Source of the DNA: Herbiconiux daphne
Lineage (GTDB): Bacteria; Actinomycetota; Actinomycetes; Actinomycetales; Microbacteriaceae
Assembly: GCF_024979295.1 (NCBI RefSeq)
Contig: NZ_JANLCJ010000008.1
Coordinates: 93,403-157,402, forward strand
Direction: 5' to 3'
DNA: 64,000 nt
Shown here: positions 1 through 8,386 of the stretch, in pieces
Layout of the letters: every line of letters starts with the position of its first letter
Numbering within the stretch: position 1 is the first letter of the stretch
Translations under genes and position numbers: made by a program
The notes under the pieces: model-generated
Told to the model about the DNA's origin: nothing
What the model saw: the letters and a program-made list of their open reading frames with translations, nothing else
Databases searched by the model: none

Positions 1-945
1 GACGTCGGCTGCGATCGCCTTCGTGAGCATCGTCGGCTCGGGTGCCGCGGCGCGCAGCGACTCTGCGACTGCCTCGGCAACGCCCCGCCCCGCGGGTGCG
101 AAAAGCACCCCCGGCTTCGTGCAGAACTGACCCGCGCCCAGAGTGAAAGATCCGACAAAGCCTCGCGCGATCTCGTCGATGCGGTCGATTCCGGCGCGCG
201 TCACCACAGCGGGGTTGACGGTCCCCATCTCTGCGTAGACCGGAACAACTTCTTCACGTTGGTTCGCGATATGCCACAGTTTCACACCGACCGCCTGGGA
301 GCCTGTGAAACCCACGGCCTTGATGCCGGCCGCCGCAACGAGATCGGCACCCGCTTGACGTCCGACGATGATCGACAGGATGTCCCGCGGCGCCCCCACC
401 GCTTCGAGGGCGTCGCGAGCAATCTCGGCGAGGCGCAGGCAGGTCGACAGGTGCGCAGAGTGTGCCTTTGCGACGACCGGGCAGCCGGCTGCGATTGCAG
501 ATCCGGTATCGGTACCGAGCACACCGAATCCGAACGGGAAATTGCTCGAACCGAACACCGCCACCGGGCCCAGGGGACGATTGACGCGTACCAGCTGAGG
601 AGCGGTATCCGTGGCGTCGTCGATGGCCACGCCGAGGTATCCGCCTTCGATCGCCACCCGGCCGTAGAACCGGAGCTGATCAGCCATGCGTGCGACCTCG
701 GCCCGGAGCCGCGTCGCGCCGAGCGCGGTCTCACGATCGGCGATCTCTACGAGTTCTCCTCGGTGATCTTCGACAGCCTTCGCGATCGCGTCGAGCCAGC
801 GGCGCCTCTCTGCCGGCGATGACTCGGCGGCGAGAGCGGCGACGCGCGTAGCGGCATCAACTCGCGCAAGCACCTCATCTGCGCTCGTGTCCTCGGCTGT
901 CGCGACGACGCTGCCGTCTCTCGGTGCATAACTGCTCGTGCTCAT
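1..945 (-). CDS. Aldehyde dehydrogenase, alpha-ketoglutaric-semialdehyde DH type (3' end outside window)
   Basis: NAD(P)-dependent oxidation of a (semi)aldehyde to the carboxylate. The frame stays open from an ATG at 945 to the window edge (315 codons), so the C-terminal part is missing. Visible are the cofactor-binding stretch with FGSSNFPFGF, the FTGS loop and the catalytic cysteine in GAGQFCTKPG. The sequence resembles the 2,5-dioxovalerate dehydrogenase branch of the family, whose members are about 500 residues long. It is divergent from the catabolic operon starting at 1120 and probably shares its regulatory region. Because a glutarate/glutaryl-CoA set lies downstream, a glutarate-semialdehyde substrate is a reasonable inference; the sequence does not fix it. 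Confidence 0.85.
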   Translation of the reverse strand, partial: MSTSSYAPRDGSVVATAEDTSADEVLARVDAATRVAALAAESSPAERRRWLDAIAKAVEDHRGELVEIADRETALGATRLRAEVARMADQLRFYGRVAIEGGYLGVAIDDATDTAPQLVRVNRPLGPVAVFGSSNFPFGFGVLGTDTGSAIAAGCPVVAKAHSAHLSTCLRLAEIARDALEAVGAPRDILSIIVGRQAGADLVAAAGIKAVGFTGSQAVGVKLWHIANQREEVVPVYAEMGTVNPAVVTRAGIDRIDEIARGFVGSFTLGAGQFCTKPGVLFAPAGRGVAEAVAESLRAAAPEPTMLTKAIAADV

Positions 946-1001
946 ACTGTTAAGCGTCGCTGATAAGGCGTCTCTCCAAGGTACCAATTAGACCGTTGGG
1001 C

Positions 1002-1018
1002 AATACCCATACGGTATT
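1002..1018. promoter_or_regulatory. Inverted repeat in divergent promoter region
   Basis: AATACC and GGTATT flank a 5-bp spacer between the divergent aldehyde dehydrogenase and the catabolic operon. The size and place suit a dimeric regulator's operator. Which regulator binds cannot be told; the LysR protein at 10873 is one candidate. Confidence 0.4.
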
Positions 1019-1119
1019 AGGCATTCTTGAGTTGTGCATGATCTAAGAGTTATGCATACTGAATGTGGCTCATCACGCACGATGTGTTCAAAGCACCGCC
1101 AATGGAGGAGGAGTGTTGT

Positions 1120-1176
1120 ATGAGCCCATGCACTTCCCGCTATGACGGTCCAGACCCGCGCGGAGATTCCGCATGA
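1120..1176 (+). CDS. 18-codon leader ORF, translationally coupled to the permease
   Basis: A very short frame begins at ATG 1120, six bases after an unusually strong ribosome binding site (GGAGGAGGAG, 1104-1113). It ends with TGA at 1174-1176, overlapping the permease ATG at 1173 in an ATGA junction. The permease itself has only a modest site (GGAG at 1162-1165). The arrangement suggests ribosomes load at the leader and re-initiate on the permease. The peptide (MSPCTSRYDGPDPRGDSA) has no obvious run of one amino acid, so classical attenuation is not evident. Confidence 0.5.
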   Translation: MSPCTSRYDGPDPRGDSA

Positions 1177-2939
1177 CCGAGAGGGTTCCCGTGACAGACG
1201 GCGGTATCGATTCCGACATTCGAGCCACTCGGCTCCGCGTGCTACTACGTGGAGCCCTGTGGGCGCTTTTCGTCGTCGGCCTTGGAATAGTCTTCATCTT
1301 CCCGGCGACGATGATCGTCATCGGAGTGTTTCGGGACGGCCTTCCCACGGCGGCGGACGTGCCGTGGACGTTCGACGGTTTCGTAGCGGCTCTGAGTAAT
1401 CCCGCGACCTGGACCACCCTATTGAATTCCCTGATTTTGGTCGCGGCGGGCGGCACCATCTCCACAGCCGGCGGCGCGTTCTTTGCATGGATCGGCACGA
1501 ACACCGATGTGCCGTTCCGCCGCGCCTTGACGCCGCTTATGATCATCAACCTCTTCATCCCGCCGCTGTTCTACACCTTCGGCTGGATCATGCTGGGCAA
1601 CGCCCAGAACGGACTGTTCAACCAGGTGTTGCGCAACCTGTGGGGCGTCGAGGGCCTGATCAATATTCAGTCCTGGGGTGGGCTGATCTTCACGATCTCG
1701 CTCGGCTTCGTGCCGTTTGCCTATCTGCTTATGCTCGGTGCATTCCGCAATCGCGACCAGTCGCTTGACGAAGCGGCCAGCATCTCGGGTGCGGGCACCT
1801 TCCGCACCTTCTTCACCATCACGATCCCCTCGGTGGGCCCCGCGATCACCGGCGCCGCAATCCTCATCATGGTGTTGATCTTTCAGTCCTTCGAGAACCC
1901 GTACCTCCTGGGCAAGCCCGCCGGTATTGATGTGTTCGCGACGCAGATATACGCCTACATCCGTGACACGACGCCGGCTCAGTACACCTCGGCGTTCACC
2001 CTCTCTCTGATGGTCATCCTGTTGGTGGTCGTCCTGTTCAGCATCCAGCGCGGGCTACTCCGAGGGCGGAGCTTCACCACCCTCACGGGCAAGACCTCCC
2101 GTCGTGACCCGGTGCGCCTGGGCGCCGTGCGCTGGGTGTTCGCGGCGCTCATCCTGCTCTTCCTGCTGCTCAACCTGGTGATCCCGCTCGGCGCGGTGCT
2201 GCTCGGTTCGCTGCAGCCGACCTTCGGAGTGTTGAACCGCCTCACGCTGGACAACTACACCGCCGTGCTCGCCGATCCCTTGCTGCGCTCGAGCCTCGTT
2301 CAGACAGCATGGGTGTCGGTGGTCGGCGGGCTGATCGCGATGAGCGTCGCTTTCCTGACCACCTACATCGTGCTCCGTCGGCGTGGCTTCCTCCGGGCAT
2401 ACGTCTCCCTGGCGATGTGGATTCCGTGGGCGCTTCCCGGAATCGTCCTCTCCCTGGCGTTCCTCTTCGCTGTGCTAGCGGTGCCGGGATGGTCGGGCCT
2501 GTACGGCACACCGCTGCTGCTCGGCATCGTTCTCGTCGTCGCGACGATCCCGCTGTGCGTCCGTCTCATCGAAGGGGCTCTCGCGCAACTATCACCCGAG
2601 CTCGAGGAAGCCGGCAAAGTCTCGGGTGCGAGTCAGAGCCGGGTGTTCCTCACCATCGTGCTGCGCCTGATTCTCCCCAGCTTCCTCACGGGGTGGTTCC
2701 TCGCGGCGCTGTTCATCTCAGGCAACCTCGCCGTTCCGATGCTGCTCGCCCCTCCGGGTTTCCAGCCAGTAGCCGTCACAGCCTTGACTCTCTACGTGAA
2801 CGGCGATTACTCCGGCGCGGCGGCCCTATTCATGATCATCCTGTTCGCCGCGGCGATTGTGATCGGTCTCGTCGGTCTCTCGAGACTGCTCGGCAGCCGC
2901 ATCAGCGCCCGCACGTCCGCCACTAATCACGCACCCTGA
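1173..2939 (+). CDS. ABC transporter permease, Fe3+/thiamine/phosphonate type, two fused permease halves
   Basis: Inner-membrane channel of an ABC importer. At 588 residues it holds two tandem permease units, each with about six membrane segments and an EAA-type cytoplasmic loop (SLDEAASISGAGTFRTFF near residue 195 and LEEAGKVSGASQSRVF near 475). That is the duplicated layout of FbpB/ThiP-type importers. The start at 1173 overlaps the stop of a leader ORF; GTG 1191, preceded by GAGAGG, is an alternative. It is followed by the binding protein (2997) and ATPase (4158), so the importer is complete. In this operon it probably brings in the growth substrate or a metal; the substrate cannot be read from the sequence. 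Confidence 0.9.
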   Translation: MTERVPVTDGGIDSDIRATRLRVLLRGALWALFVVGLGIVFIFPATMIVIGVFRDGLPTAADVPWTFDGFVAALSNPATWTTLLNSLILVAAGGTISTAGGAFFAWIGTNTDVPFRRALTPLMIINLFIPPLFYTFGWIMLGNAQNGLFNQVLRNLWGVEGLINIQSWGGLIFTISLGFVPFAYLLMLGAFRNRDQSLDEAASISGAGTFRTFFTITIPSVGPAITGAAILIMVLIFQSFENPYLLGKPAGIDVFATQIYAYIRDTTPAQYTSAFTLSLMVILLVVVLFSIQRGLLRGRSFTTLTGKTSRRDPVRLGAVRWVFAALILLFLLLNLVIPLGAVLLGSLQPTFGVLNRLTLDNYTAVLADPLLRSSLVQTAWVSVVGGLIAMSVAFLTTYIVLRRRGFLRAYVSLAMWIPWALPGIVLSLAFLFAVLAVPGWSGLYGTPLLLGIVLVVATIPLCVRLIEGALAQLSPELEEAGKVSGASQSRVFLTIVLRLILPSFLTGWFLAALFISGNLAVPMLLAPPGFQPVAVTALTLYVNGDYSGAAALFMIILFAAAIVIGLVGLSRLLGSRISARTSATNHAP

Positions 2940-2996
2940 CTTGCCATACACCCTGACCCACTTCGCACCACCAACTGTCACACCGAGAGGAAAACA

Positions 2997-4121
2997 ATGT
3001 CCACATCGCAGCAACGACGCATCGCGGTCGGTCTGTCCCTTTTCACCGCCAGCGCTCTCGCCCTCAGCGCCTGCTCCGGCGGAACTACGCCGCCTCCGTC
3101 CGACGGGCCGGTCGAGGTGCCCGGCGCGACCGCCGAGGGCAACGCCTTCATGAACGAGCTGTACGATTCCGCACTCGAGGCGGGTGCCACCGACGTTGTG
3201 ATCTATGGCCCCGGCCCAAGCACCTCGAAGCCGCTGTACGACGCCTTCACTGCGCGGTTCCCGGGCATCACCGTGGTACCGCAGGATGCTCCGGACTCGC
3301 AGGCCATCACCAAACTCCAGGCGGAGGCGGAGGCCGGTAGCCGCATCGCCGACCTGTTCATGTCCGGCACCGGCGCGGTGGTGCAGGCGGCAAAAGTGCC
3401 CGATGTCTGTACGGCGACCGACATCCAGACGGCGCCCGCCGACTGGCAGGTAGAAACCATTGCCGACGGCCTCGTGCTGCCGTACTCCCTGCGGTACATG
3501 ACGCTCATCTACAACACGGACAATGTCACCGCCGAAGAGGCCCCCCGCACCTGGGACGACCTGCTCGATCCGCGCTGGAAGGGCAAGCTGGTGATGGGCG
3601 ACCCGACCATCGCCGGAGGAGTGCGCTATGTGCTCACCGGACTTCTGGTGCCCGAGACCGCAGACACCTGGGGGACGGACTACCTCGACAAGCTCGCTGC
3701 CCAGGACATTGTCTACGGAACGGCCGAGGCTGCCGTGCCTGCTGATGTGGCATCCGGACGCGGTGACGTCGGAGTCGCCGTGTTCTCAGGCTACGCCACA
3801 TCACAGAAGGCCAAGGGAGCTCCGATCGAGATCGTCTTCCCGATGGACGACGGTGGCAGCTACATCATTGACTCCTCCATCTGCTCCGTGCAGGATGCTC
3901 CCCACAAGGATGCCGCACTGCTGTTCAGCAATTGGCTGTTCTCATCCGAAGGTCAGACCGCCATCGCTGAGCTAGACGACGCGTACGGCACCGTGCCTGG
4001 AGCTCCCGGGCCGGAAGGTGCGCCCAGCTTTGATCAGCTCAAGTACCTGCCGCGGGCGAACCCCACCCCCGGCTTCAACGAGCCCTACTTCGCCGAAATC
4101 AACGAGGCGTTCGCGAAGTGA
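2997..4121 (+). CDS. ABC transporter substrate-binding lipoprotein
   Basis: Extracellular solute receptor anchored to the membrane. The signal sequence ends in a lipobox (LSAC) with Cys26 as the lipidation site, followed by a Gly/Pro/Ser linker. The remaining 340 residues resemble the two-lobed receptors of the Fe3+/thiamine/2-aminoethylphosphonate group, with a lobe boundary near the PRTWDDLLDPRWKGKL motif. That motif is typical of family-1 receptors. It sits between the fused permease and the ATPase. The ATG follows GAGAGGAAAACA. The ligand is unknown; the catabolic neighbours make an organic acid or N-compound as plausible as iron. Confidence 0.9.
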   Translation: MSTSQQRRIAVGLSLFTASALALSACSGGTTPPPSDGPVEVPGATAEGNAFMNELYDSALEAGATDVVIYGPGPSTSKPLYDAFTARFPGITVVPQDAPDSQAITKLQAEAEAGSRIADLFMSGTGAVVQAAKVPDVCTATDIQTAPADWQVETIADGLVLPYSLRYMTLIYNTDNVTAEEAPRTWDDLLDPRWKGKLVMGDPTIAGGVRYVLTGLLVPETADTWGTDYLDKLAAQDIVYGTAEAAVPADVASGRGDVGVAVFSGYATSQKAKGAPIEIVFPMDDGGSYIIDSSICSVQDAPHKDAALLFSNWLFSSEGQTAIAELDDAYGTVPGAPGPEGAPSFDQLKYLPRANPTPGFNEPYFAEINEAFAK

Positions 4122-4157
4122 CTCGGGGGCCGCAGTGCAACAAGAGGGAGCACCAAG

Positions 4158-5309
4158 ATGACTGAGGTCGTTGTCTCCGGACTGACGAAGAAGTACGGCG
4201 CGAAGGCTGCGTTGCATGGACTCGACGTGCGGATCCGGTCCGGTGAGTTCGTGACGCTGTTAGGCCCTTCTGGGTGCGGCAAGACCACGACGCTCCGATG
4301 CCTCGCGGGTCTGGAGAAGCCGACCGCGGGGATCGTGACGATGGGCGATCGAGTTGTAGTCGACACGGAGCGCCGCGTGTTCGTGCCGCCGGAGAAGCGG
4401 CACATCGGCATGGTGTTCCAGAGCTACGCACTATGGCCCCACCTGACGGTGGCTGAGAACGTCGGGTACCCTCTACGGGTCGGGGGCATGCGCGGCGTGG
4501 AGCGTCGCGAACGCATCGCTGAAGTGCTCGACGCCGTGGGGCTCGCGGAATACGGCGATCGTTCGGCGACGGCCCTCTCGGGCGGGCAGCAGCAGCGGGT
4601 CGCGCTGGCGCGCGCTCTGGCCGCCCGCCCGGGGATCATCTTTTACGATGAGCCGTTGTCCAACCTCGACACCAAGCTCCGCTTCACAATGGGGCGCCAG
4701 GTGCGGAGCCTTCACGACGAGAACGGGATGACGTCGGTGTACGTCACCCATGATCAAGAGGAGGCGATCACCCTGTCCGACCGGATCATCGTGATGAATC
4801 ATGGCCTGATCGAGCAGGACGGCACGCCGGAAGATCTCTACGACCGACCCAGCTCGGCCTACGTCGCCGACTTCATGGGATTCCAGAACATCCTCACCGG
4901 TGTCGTCGTCGAGGCCGGCGCGCGACATGCGGACGTCGAGGTGGCCGAGGGTCTGATCCTCCGCGCGCAAGTCGCCGAGCTTGTGAGAATGGGGGACACC
5001 GTGACAGTCGCGTTCCGGGCGTCCCACGTACACGTGGAGCCTGCCGGGTCCACCGGAGTGGGGCTGTTCCGGGGCGAGGTCGTCCATTCGACCTTTGTCG
5101 GCAGCTCGGTGGACCTCGTCGTCCATGCCCGCGGCGCGTCCGTTCAGGCTCGTATTGAGCGTTCTGAGCTGGAGCGCCTGGGACTCGGCCACCCATCGGC
5201 GGGTGACACTCTCGAGTTCCGGGTGCGGGCTAGCGGTGCGTTAGTCGTCAAGGGTCGGGAAGGCCAGCGCCAGGCCTACGCGACCGAGGCCGTGAACATG
5301 GTCGCGTAG
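4158..5309 (+). CDS. ABC transporter ATP-binding protein (CysA/PotA/FbpC type)
   Basis: Energises the importer formed with the two preceding genes. Walker A is GPSGCGKTT at residues 36-44, the signature LSGGQQQR lies near 140, and Walker B IIFYDEP near 160 is followed by the D-loop SNLD and the switch histidine in YVTHDQEE. After about residue 240 comes a C-terminal extension fitting a TOBE regulatory domain, as in carbohydrate, polyamine and iron importers. Its 383 residues are a normal length. The ATG at 4158 follows AGAGGGAGC. The 78-bp gap to the cyclase gene holds no clear terminator, so the operon likely continues. Confidence 0.93.
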   Translation: MTEVVVSGLTKKYGAKAALHGLDVRIRSGEFVTLLGPSGCGKTTTLRCLAGLEKPTAGIVTMGDRVVVDTERRVFVPPEKRHIGMVFQSYALWPHLTVAENVGYPLRVGGMRGVERRERIAEVLDAVGLAEYGDRSATALSGGQQQRVALARALAARPGIIFYDEPLSNLDTKLRFTMGRQVRSLHDENGMTSVYVTHDQEEAITLSDRIIVMNHGLIEQDGTPEDLYDRPSSAYVADFMGFQNILTGVVVEAGARHADVEVAEGLILRAQVAELVRMGDTVTVAFRASHVHVEPAGSTGVGLFRGEVVHSTFVGSSVDLVVHARGASVQARIERSELERLGLGHPSAGDTLEFRVRASGALVVKGREGQRQAYATEAVNMVA

Positions 5310-5386
5310 TAGATCGCCGGATACGGAGTCCTTAAGGCGCTCGGAACAGACCAAATGCGGGCAGCATCCGACGATAGGAGTATGCA

Positions 5387-6145
5387 GTGCCAGAGAACAA
5401 TTCAGCCGGGTGGCATGACCTCGATGTGATTTCGACGGCGATCAAACGGCTCACGACCCACGACGTGTCGCCCACAATCGGTGCTGACATGGCGATGTTC
5501 ATGATGCACGAGAAGCCGGAGATCACTCCGACCTCGATGCACGGCCAAGGTCCGTCCGCGACGAATCGACTGAACATCGCCGAACACACCGGCTCGCACG
5601 TGGATGCCCCGTTTCACACCGATCCCTCCGGAGCGACGATTGATCAGGTGCCGCTCGAGGTGCTGCTGCTGCCCCGATTCTGCAAATACGATCTGACGGA
5701 GTACAACCATCAGCCCGGTGACCTGATCGGGGTCGACCATCTCGTCGCGGCGCAGGAGCGCCTCGGGTTCGAGCTCGGGCAAGGCGATGTCGCAATCATC
5801 GAAACGGGCTGGGACCGATTCCTGCCGGGCGGCACTGATCCCCGCGACAACAATTGGTGGGGCCGGAACCAACCTGGCCTCTCACCCGAGGCGTGCAACT
5901 ATCTGGCCGAGGCCGGAGTGGTAGCCGTTGCCTCTGACACCGGAGCCTGCGATCTCGCCATTCGTGACGGTCACGTGCTCGCCGCTGACGGTCACGCTCG
6001 TGCATTCCTGCCGCGCGGAATTCTGATCGTCGAGGGTCTGCACAATCTGGCCGAGGTGCCGGCGACCGGGCTGTTTCTGGCGCTTCCCTTGAAGATCAAG
6101 AACGGCACGGGCTCACCACTCCGAGTTGTCCTGCTGACCGAGTAA
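5387..6145 (+). CDS. Cyclase-family (kynurenine formamidase-like) metal-dependent hydrolase
   Basis: Member of the cyclase/KynB fold that includes kynurenine formamidase and isatin hydrolase, which hydrolyse N-formyl or cyclic amide bonds. The metal-binding signature HxGxHxDxPxH is present as HTGSHVDAPFH (residues 67-77). A second conserved block lies near residue 190 (VASDTGACD). The GTG start at 5387 is six bases after TAGGAG; the nearby ATG at 5382 is in another frame. It follows the importer genes and precedes the F420 enzymes. A ring-opening or deformylating step in the pathway is a fair inference, but the substrate is not known. Confidence 0.82.
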   Translation: MPENNSAGWHDLDVISTAIKRLTTHDVSPTIGADMAMFMMHEKPEITPTSMHGQGPSATNRLNIAEHTGSHVDAPFHTDPSGATIDQVPLEVLLLPRFCKYDLTEYNHQPGDLIGVDHLVAAQERLGFELGQGDVAIIETGWDRFLPGGTDPRDNNWWGRNQPGLSPEACNYLAEAGVVAVASDTGACDLAIRDGHVLAADGHARAFLPRGILIVEGLHNLAEVPATGLFLALPLKIKNGTGSPLRVVLLTE

Positions 6146-6182
6146 CAAGTCCATGTCGTACGTTATGAAAGGGCAATTGCCT

Positions 6183-7235
6183 ATGTTGACACTCGGGTAC
6201 AAGGCATCCGCTGAGCAGTTCGCGCCTCGCAAACTTGTTGAGATCGCGGTCGCGGCCGAGCGGCACGGGTTCGAATCGGTGGCGGTGAGCGATCACTTCC
6301 AACCCTGGCGATTCACGGGTGGGCATGCTCCATTCTCGGTCGCGTGGGCGGCGGCGGTGGGTGAACGAACCGAGCGCATTCGAATCGGCACGAGCGTGAT
6401 GACACCGACGTTCCGATACAACCCCGCGGTGATCGCGCAGGCATTCGCAACGCTGGGATGCTTGGCCCCTGATCGCGTGTTCCTCGGAATCGGAACGGGT
6501 GAGGCACTCAACGAGATCGCGACCGGGTTCCAGGGAGCGGGAGAACAGACGTGGCCCGAGTTCCGCGAGCGGCACGCGCGGCTGCGCGAATCGGTGCAAC
6601 TGATGCGGGCATTGTGGACGGGGGAGCGAATCTCCTTCGACGGTGAGTACTACTCGACCCATGACGCGTCCATCTACGACGTGCCCGACGGCGGAATCCC
6701 GATCTACATTGCTGCGGGCGGCCCGCAGATGGCAAAGTACGCCGGCCGTGTCGGGGATGGGTTTATCTGCACCTCGGGTAAGGGGAGGGAGCTGTATGAG
6801 GATGCTCTGGTGCCCGCGGTCAAGGAGGGGGCAGCTGCATCCGGTCGCGAGTTCGAGCAGATCGACCGCATGATCGAGATCAAGATCTCTTATGAGGAGA
6901 CAGAGCGGGCCGCCTTGGAGAACACCCGGTTCTGGGCGCCGCTTTCGCTCTCGAAGGAGCAGAAGCACGACATCACCGACCCGATGGAGATGGAGCGGGC
7001 CGCGGATGCCCTTCCGATCGACCAGGTGGCCAAGCGGTGGATTGTCGGCACCGACCCCGAGGCGATCGTTGCCCAGGTGAAGGACTATGTCGACTGGGGC
7101 TTCAATCACCTCGTCTTCCATGCTCCGGGTCACGATCAGCAGCGCTTCATGACCTTATTCGAACGGGACCTGGCGCCACGACTGCGGGAGCTCGCCTCGA
7201 ACTCGCTCACCGATCACATATCTAGGACGGTCTGA
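6183..7235 (+). CDS. fgd: F420-dependent glucose-6-phosphate dehydrogenase
   Basis: Oxidises glucose 6-phosphate to 6-phosphogluconolactone while reducing F420 to F420H2. The sequence closely follows mycobacterial FGD1 from LGYKASAEQFAPR to APGHDQ. The catalytic and cofactor residues are present (D37, H38, W42 in SDHFQPW; E107 in GTGEALNE), as are the three phosphate-binding positions (Lys in TSGKG, Lys in EQKH, Arg in AKRW). I prefer ATG 6183, nine bases after AAAGGG; ATG 6153 would add ten residues absent from the family. Product length is 350 residues against about 336 in FGD1. In this operon it would regenerate F420H2 for the second luciferase-like enzyme at 9631. Confidence 0.88.
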   Translation: MLTLGYKASAEQFAPRKLVEIAVAAERHGFESVAVSDHFQPWRFTGGHAPFSVAWAAAVGERTERIRIGTSVMTPTFRYNPAVIAQAFATLGCLAPDRVFLGIGTGEALNEIATGFQGAGEQTWPEFRERHARLRESVQLMRALWTGERISFDGEYYSTHDASIYDVPDGGIPIYIAAGGPQMAKYAGRVGDGFICTSGKGRELYEDALVPAVKEGAAASGREFEQIDRMIEIKISYEETERAALENTRFWAPLSLSKEQKHDITDPMEMERAADALPIDQVAKRWIVGTDPEAIVAQVKDYVDWGFNHLVFHAPGHDQQRFMTLFERDLAPRLRELASNSLTDHISRTV

Positions 7236-7239
7236 CGCC

Positions 7240-8349
7240 ATGGCGCTTCTCGTCGACGAGCGCGATTCCCGGTGGGCGTCAGCGAACGGGCTCATGGCCG
7301 CGTACGATCTCGACGCCCTCATCGCCTTTGGCGACCCGGGAGATGTTCCAGCGCACCTGCGCTACCTGAGCGGTTACCGATCCATGTTTGGGCGTGCTGC
7401 TAGCGTCTTGTTCCGTGACGGAGGCTTCGTACTCATCGCGTCTAGCGTCGTCGTCGCGCACTATGCGAAGCAACTCTCCTGGGCCGATGAACCGTTAGCG
7501 GTCGATGAGGAAGATTTCGGTACCGAGCTCGCGCGGTTGCTCAAACAAAAAGCCGCGTCCCGGATCGGAGTGGCTGATCTCTCGCTGCTGCCGTCTGCCT
7601 GGCGGGACCACCTCGTCTCAGCCGTACCGTCGGCGACCTTCTGGGATCTGGGCCAGGAATTGCGCCATGCTCGACTGGTCAAAAGTTCCTACGAACTCGA
7701 TCTCGCCCGCGAGAGCGCGCGGATCGCTGACGAGGCATGGAGCCACATGACGGACATCGTGCGCGTAGGCCGACGGGAATATGAAGTGCTCGCCGATCTC
7801 GAGCACATCCTGCGATTGAACGGTTGCGAGGACTCGTTCAATCTCGTCATCGGAGTTCCGAGGCTCAAATATGCGATCCAGAACCTTCCGTCCGAACGGA
7901 GAATCGAAGAAGGGGACCACCTCAGCATCGAGGTCTCGCCTCGATTCCAGGGTTACTACAGCCAACTCACGTCGCTTGTGTCACTGGGACGGGTTGACCC
8001 TGCGATTCGTGAAGGGTTCGATGCAGCTGATCGTGCGAGGGAGGCCGGACTGTCCGTCATGAAACCCGGTGTCGACATTCTCGACGTCAGGCACGCGGTC
8101 GAAGCGCAGCTCAGCGCCGAAGGCCGCAAGCTCAGCTCGCCGATGATCGGCCACTTCTGCGGACTGGAGCTCGACGATCTGCGGGCCGGCTCCACCTCGT
8201 TCGAGGTGCAGGCCGGGATGACCTTCATCTTCCATCCCCTGGTCGCCGGGTATCCCGGTCAGCTACGAGCCGACACTTTCCTGGTCACGGACACAGGAAC
8301 CCAGCGGCTCAGCAACTTGCCTATAGAGCCCCTCGAGATCAGGGTTTGA
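7240..8349 (+). CDS. M24/creatinase-fold protein with altered metal ligands
   Basis: Two-domain protein of the aminopeptidase P/creatinase ('pita-bread') fold, 369 residues: an N-terminal creatinase-like domain to about residue 130 and a C-terminal catalytic-fold domain. The five metal ligands of M24 peptidases (D, D, H, E, E) read here roughly as Glu (LSIEVSP), Gln (YSQLTS), His (GHFCGLEL), His (FIFHPL) and Asp/Ala (LRADTF). Only the histidine is kept. Creatinase itself works without metal and cleaves a C-N bond, so a metal-free C-N hydrolase is a reasonable inference; loss of catalysis is the alternative. The ATG lies five bases after the previous stop, so translation is likely coupled. Confidence 0.78.
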   Translation: MALLVDERDSRWASANGLMAAYDLDALIAFGDPGDVPAHLRYLSGYRSMFGRAASVLFRDGGFVLIASSVVVAHYAKQLSWADEPLAVDEEDFGTELARLLKQKAASRIGVADLSLLPSAWRDHLVSAVPSATFWDLGQELRHARLVKSSYELDLARESARIADEAWSHMTDIVRVGRREYEVLADLEHILRLNGCEDSFNLVIGVPRLKYAIQNLPSERRIEEGDHLSIEVSPRFQGYYSQLTSLVSLGRVDPAIREGFDAADRAREAGLSVMKPGVDILDVRHAVEAQLSAEGRKLSSPMIGHFCGLELDDLRAGSTSFEVQAGMTFIFHPLVAGYPGQLRADTFLVTDTGTQRLSNLPIEPLEIRV

Positions 8350-8386
8350 TTTTCCGATGGATCGCAACACGTATAGAGGAGTGCTG

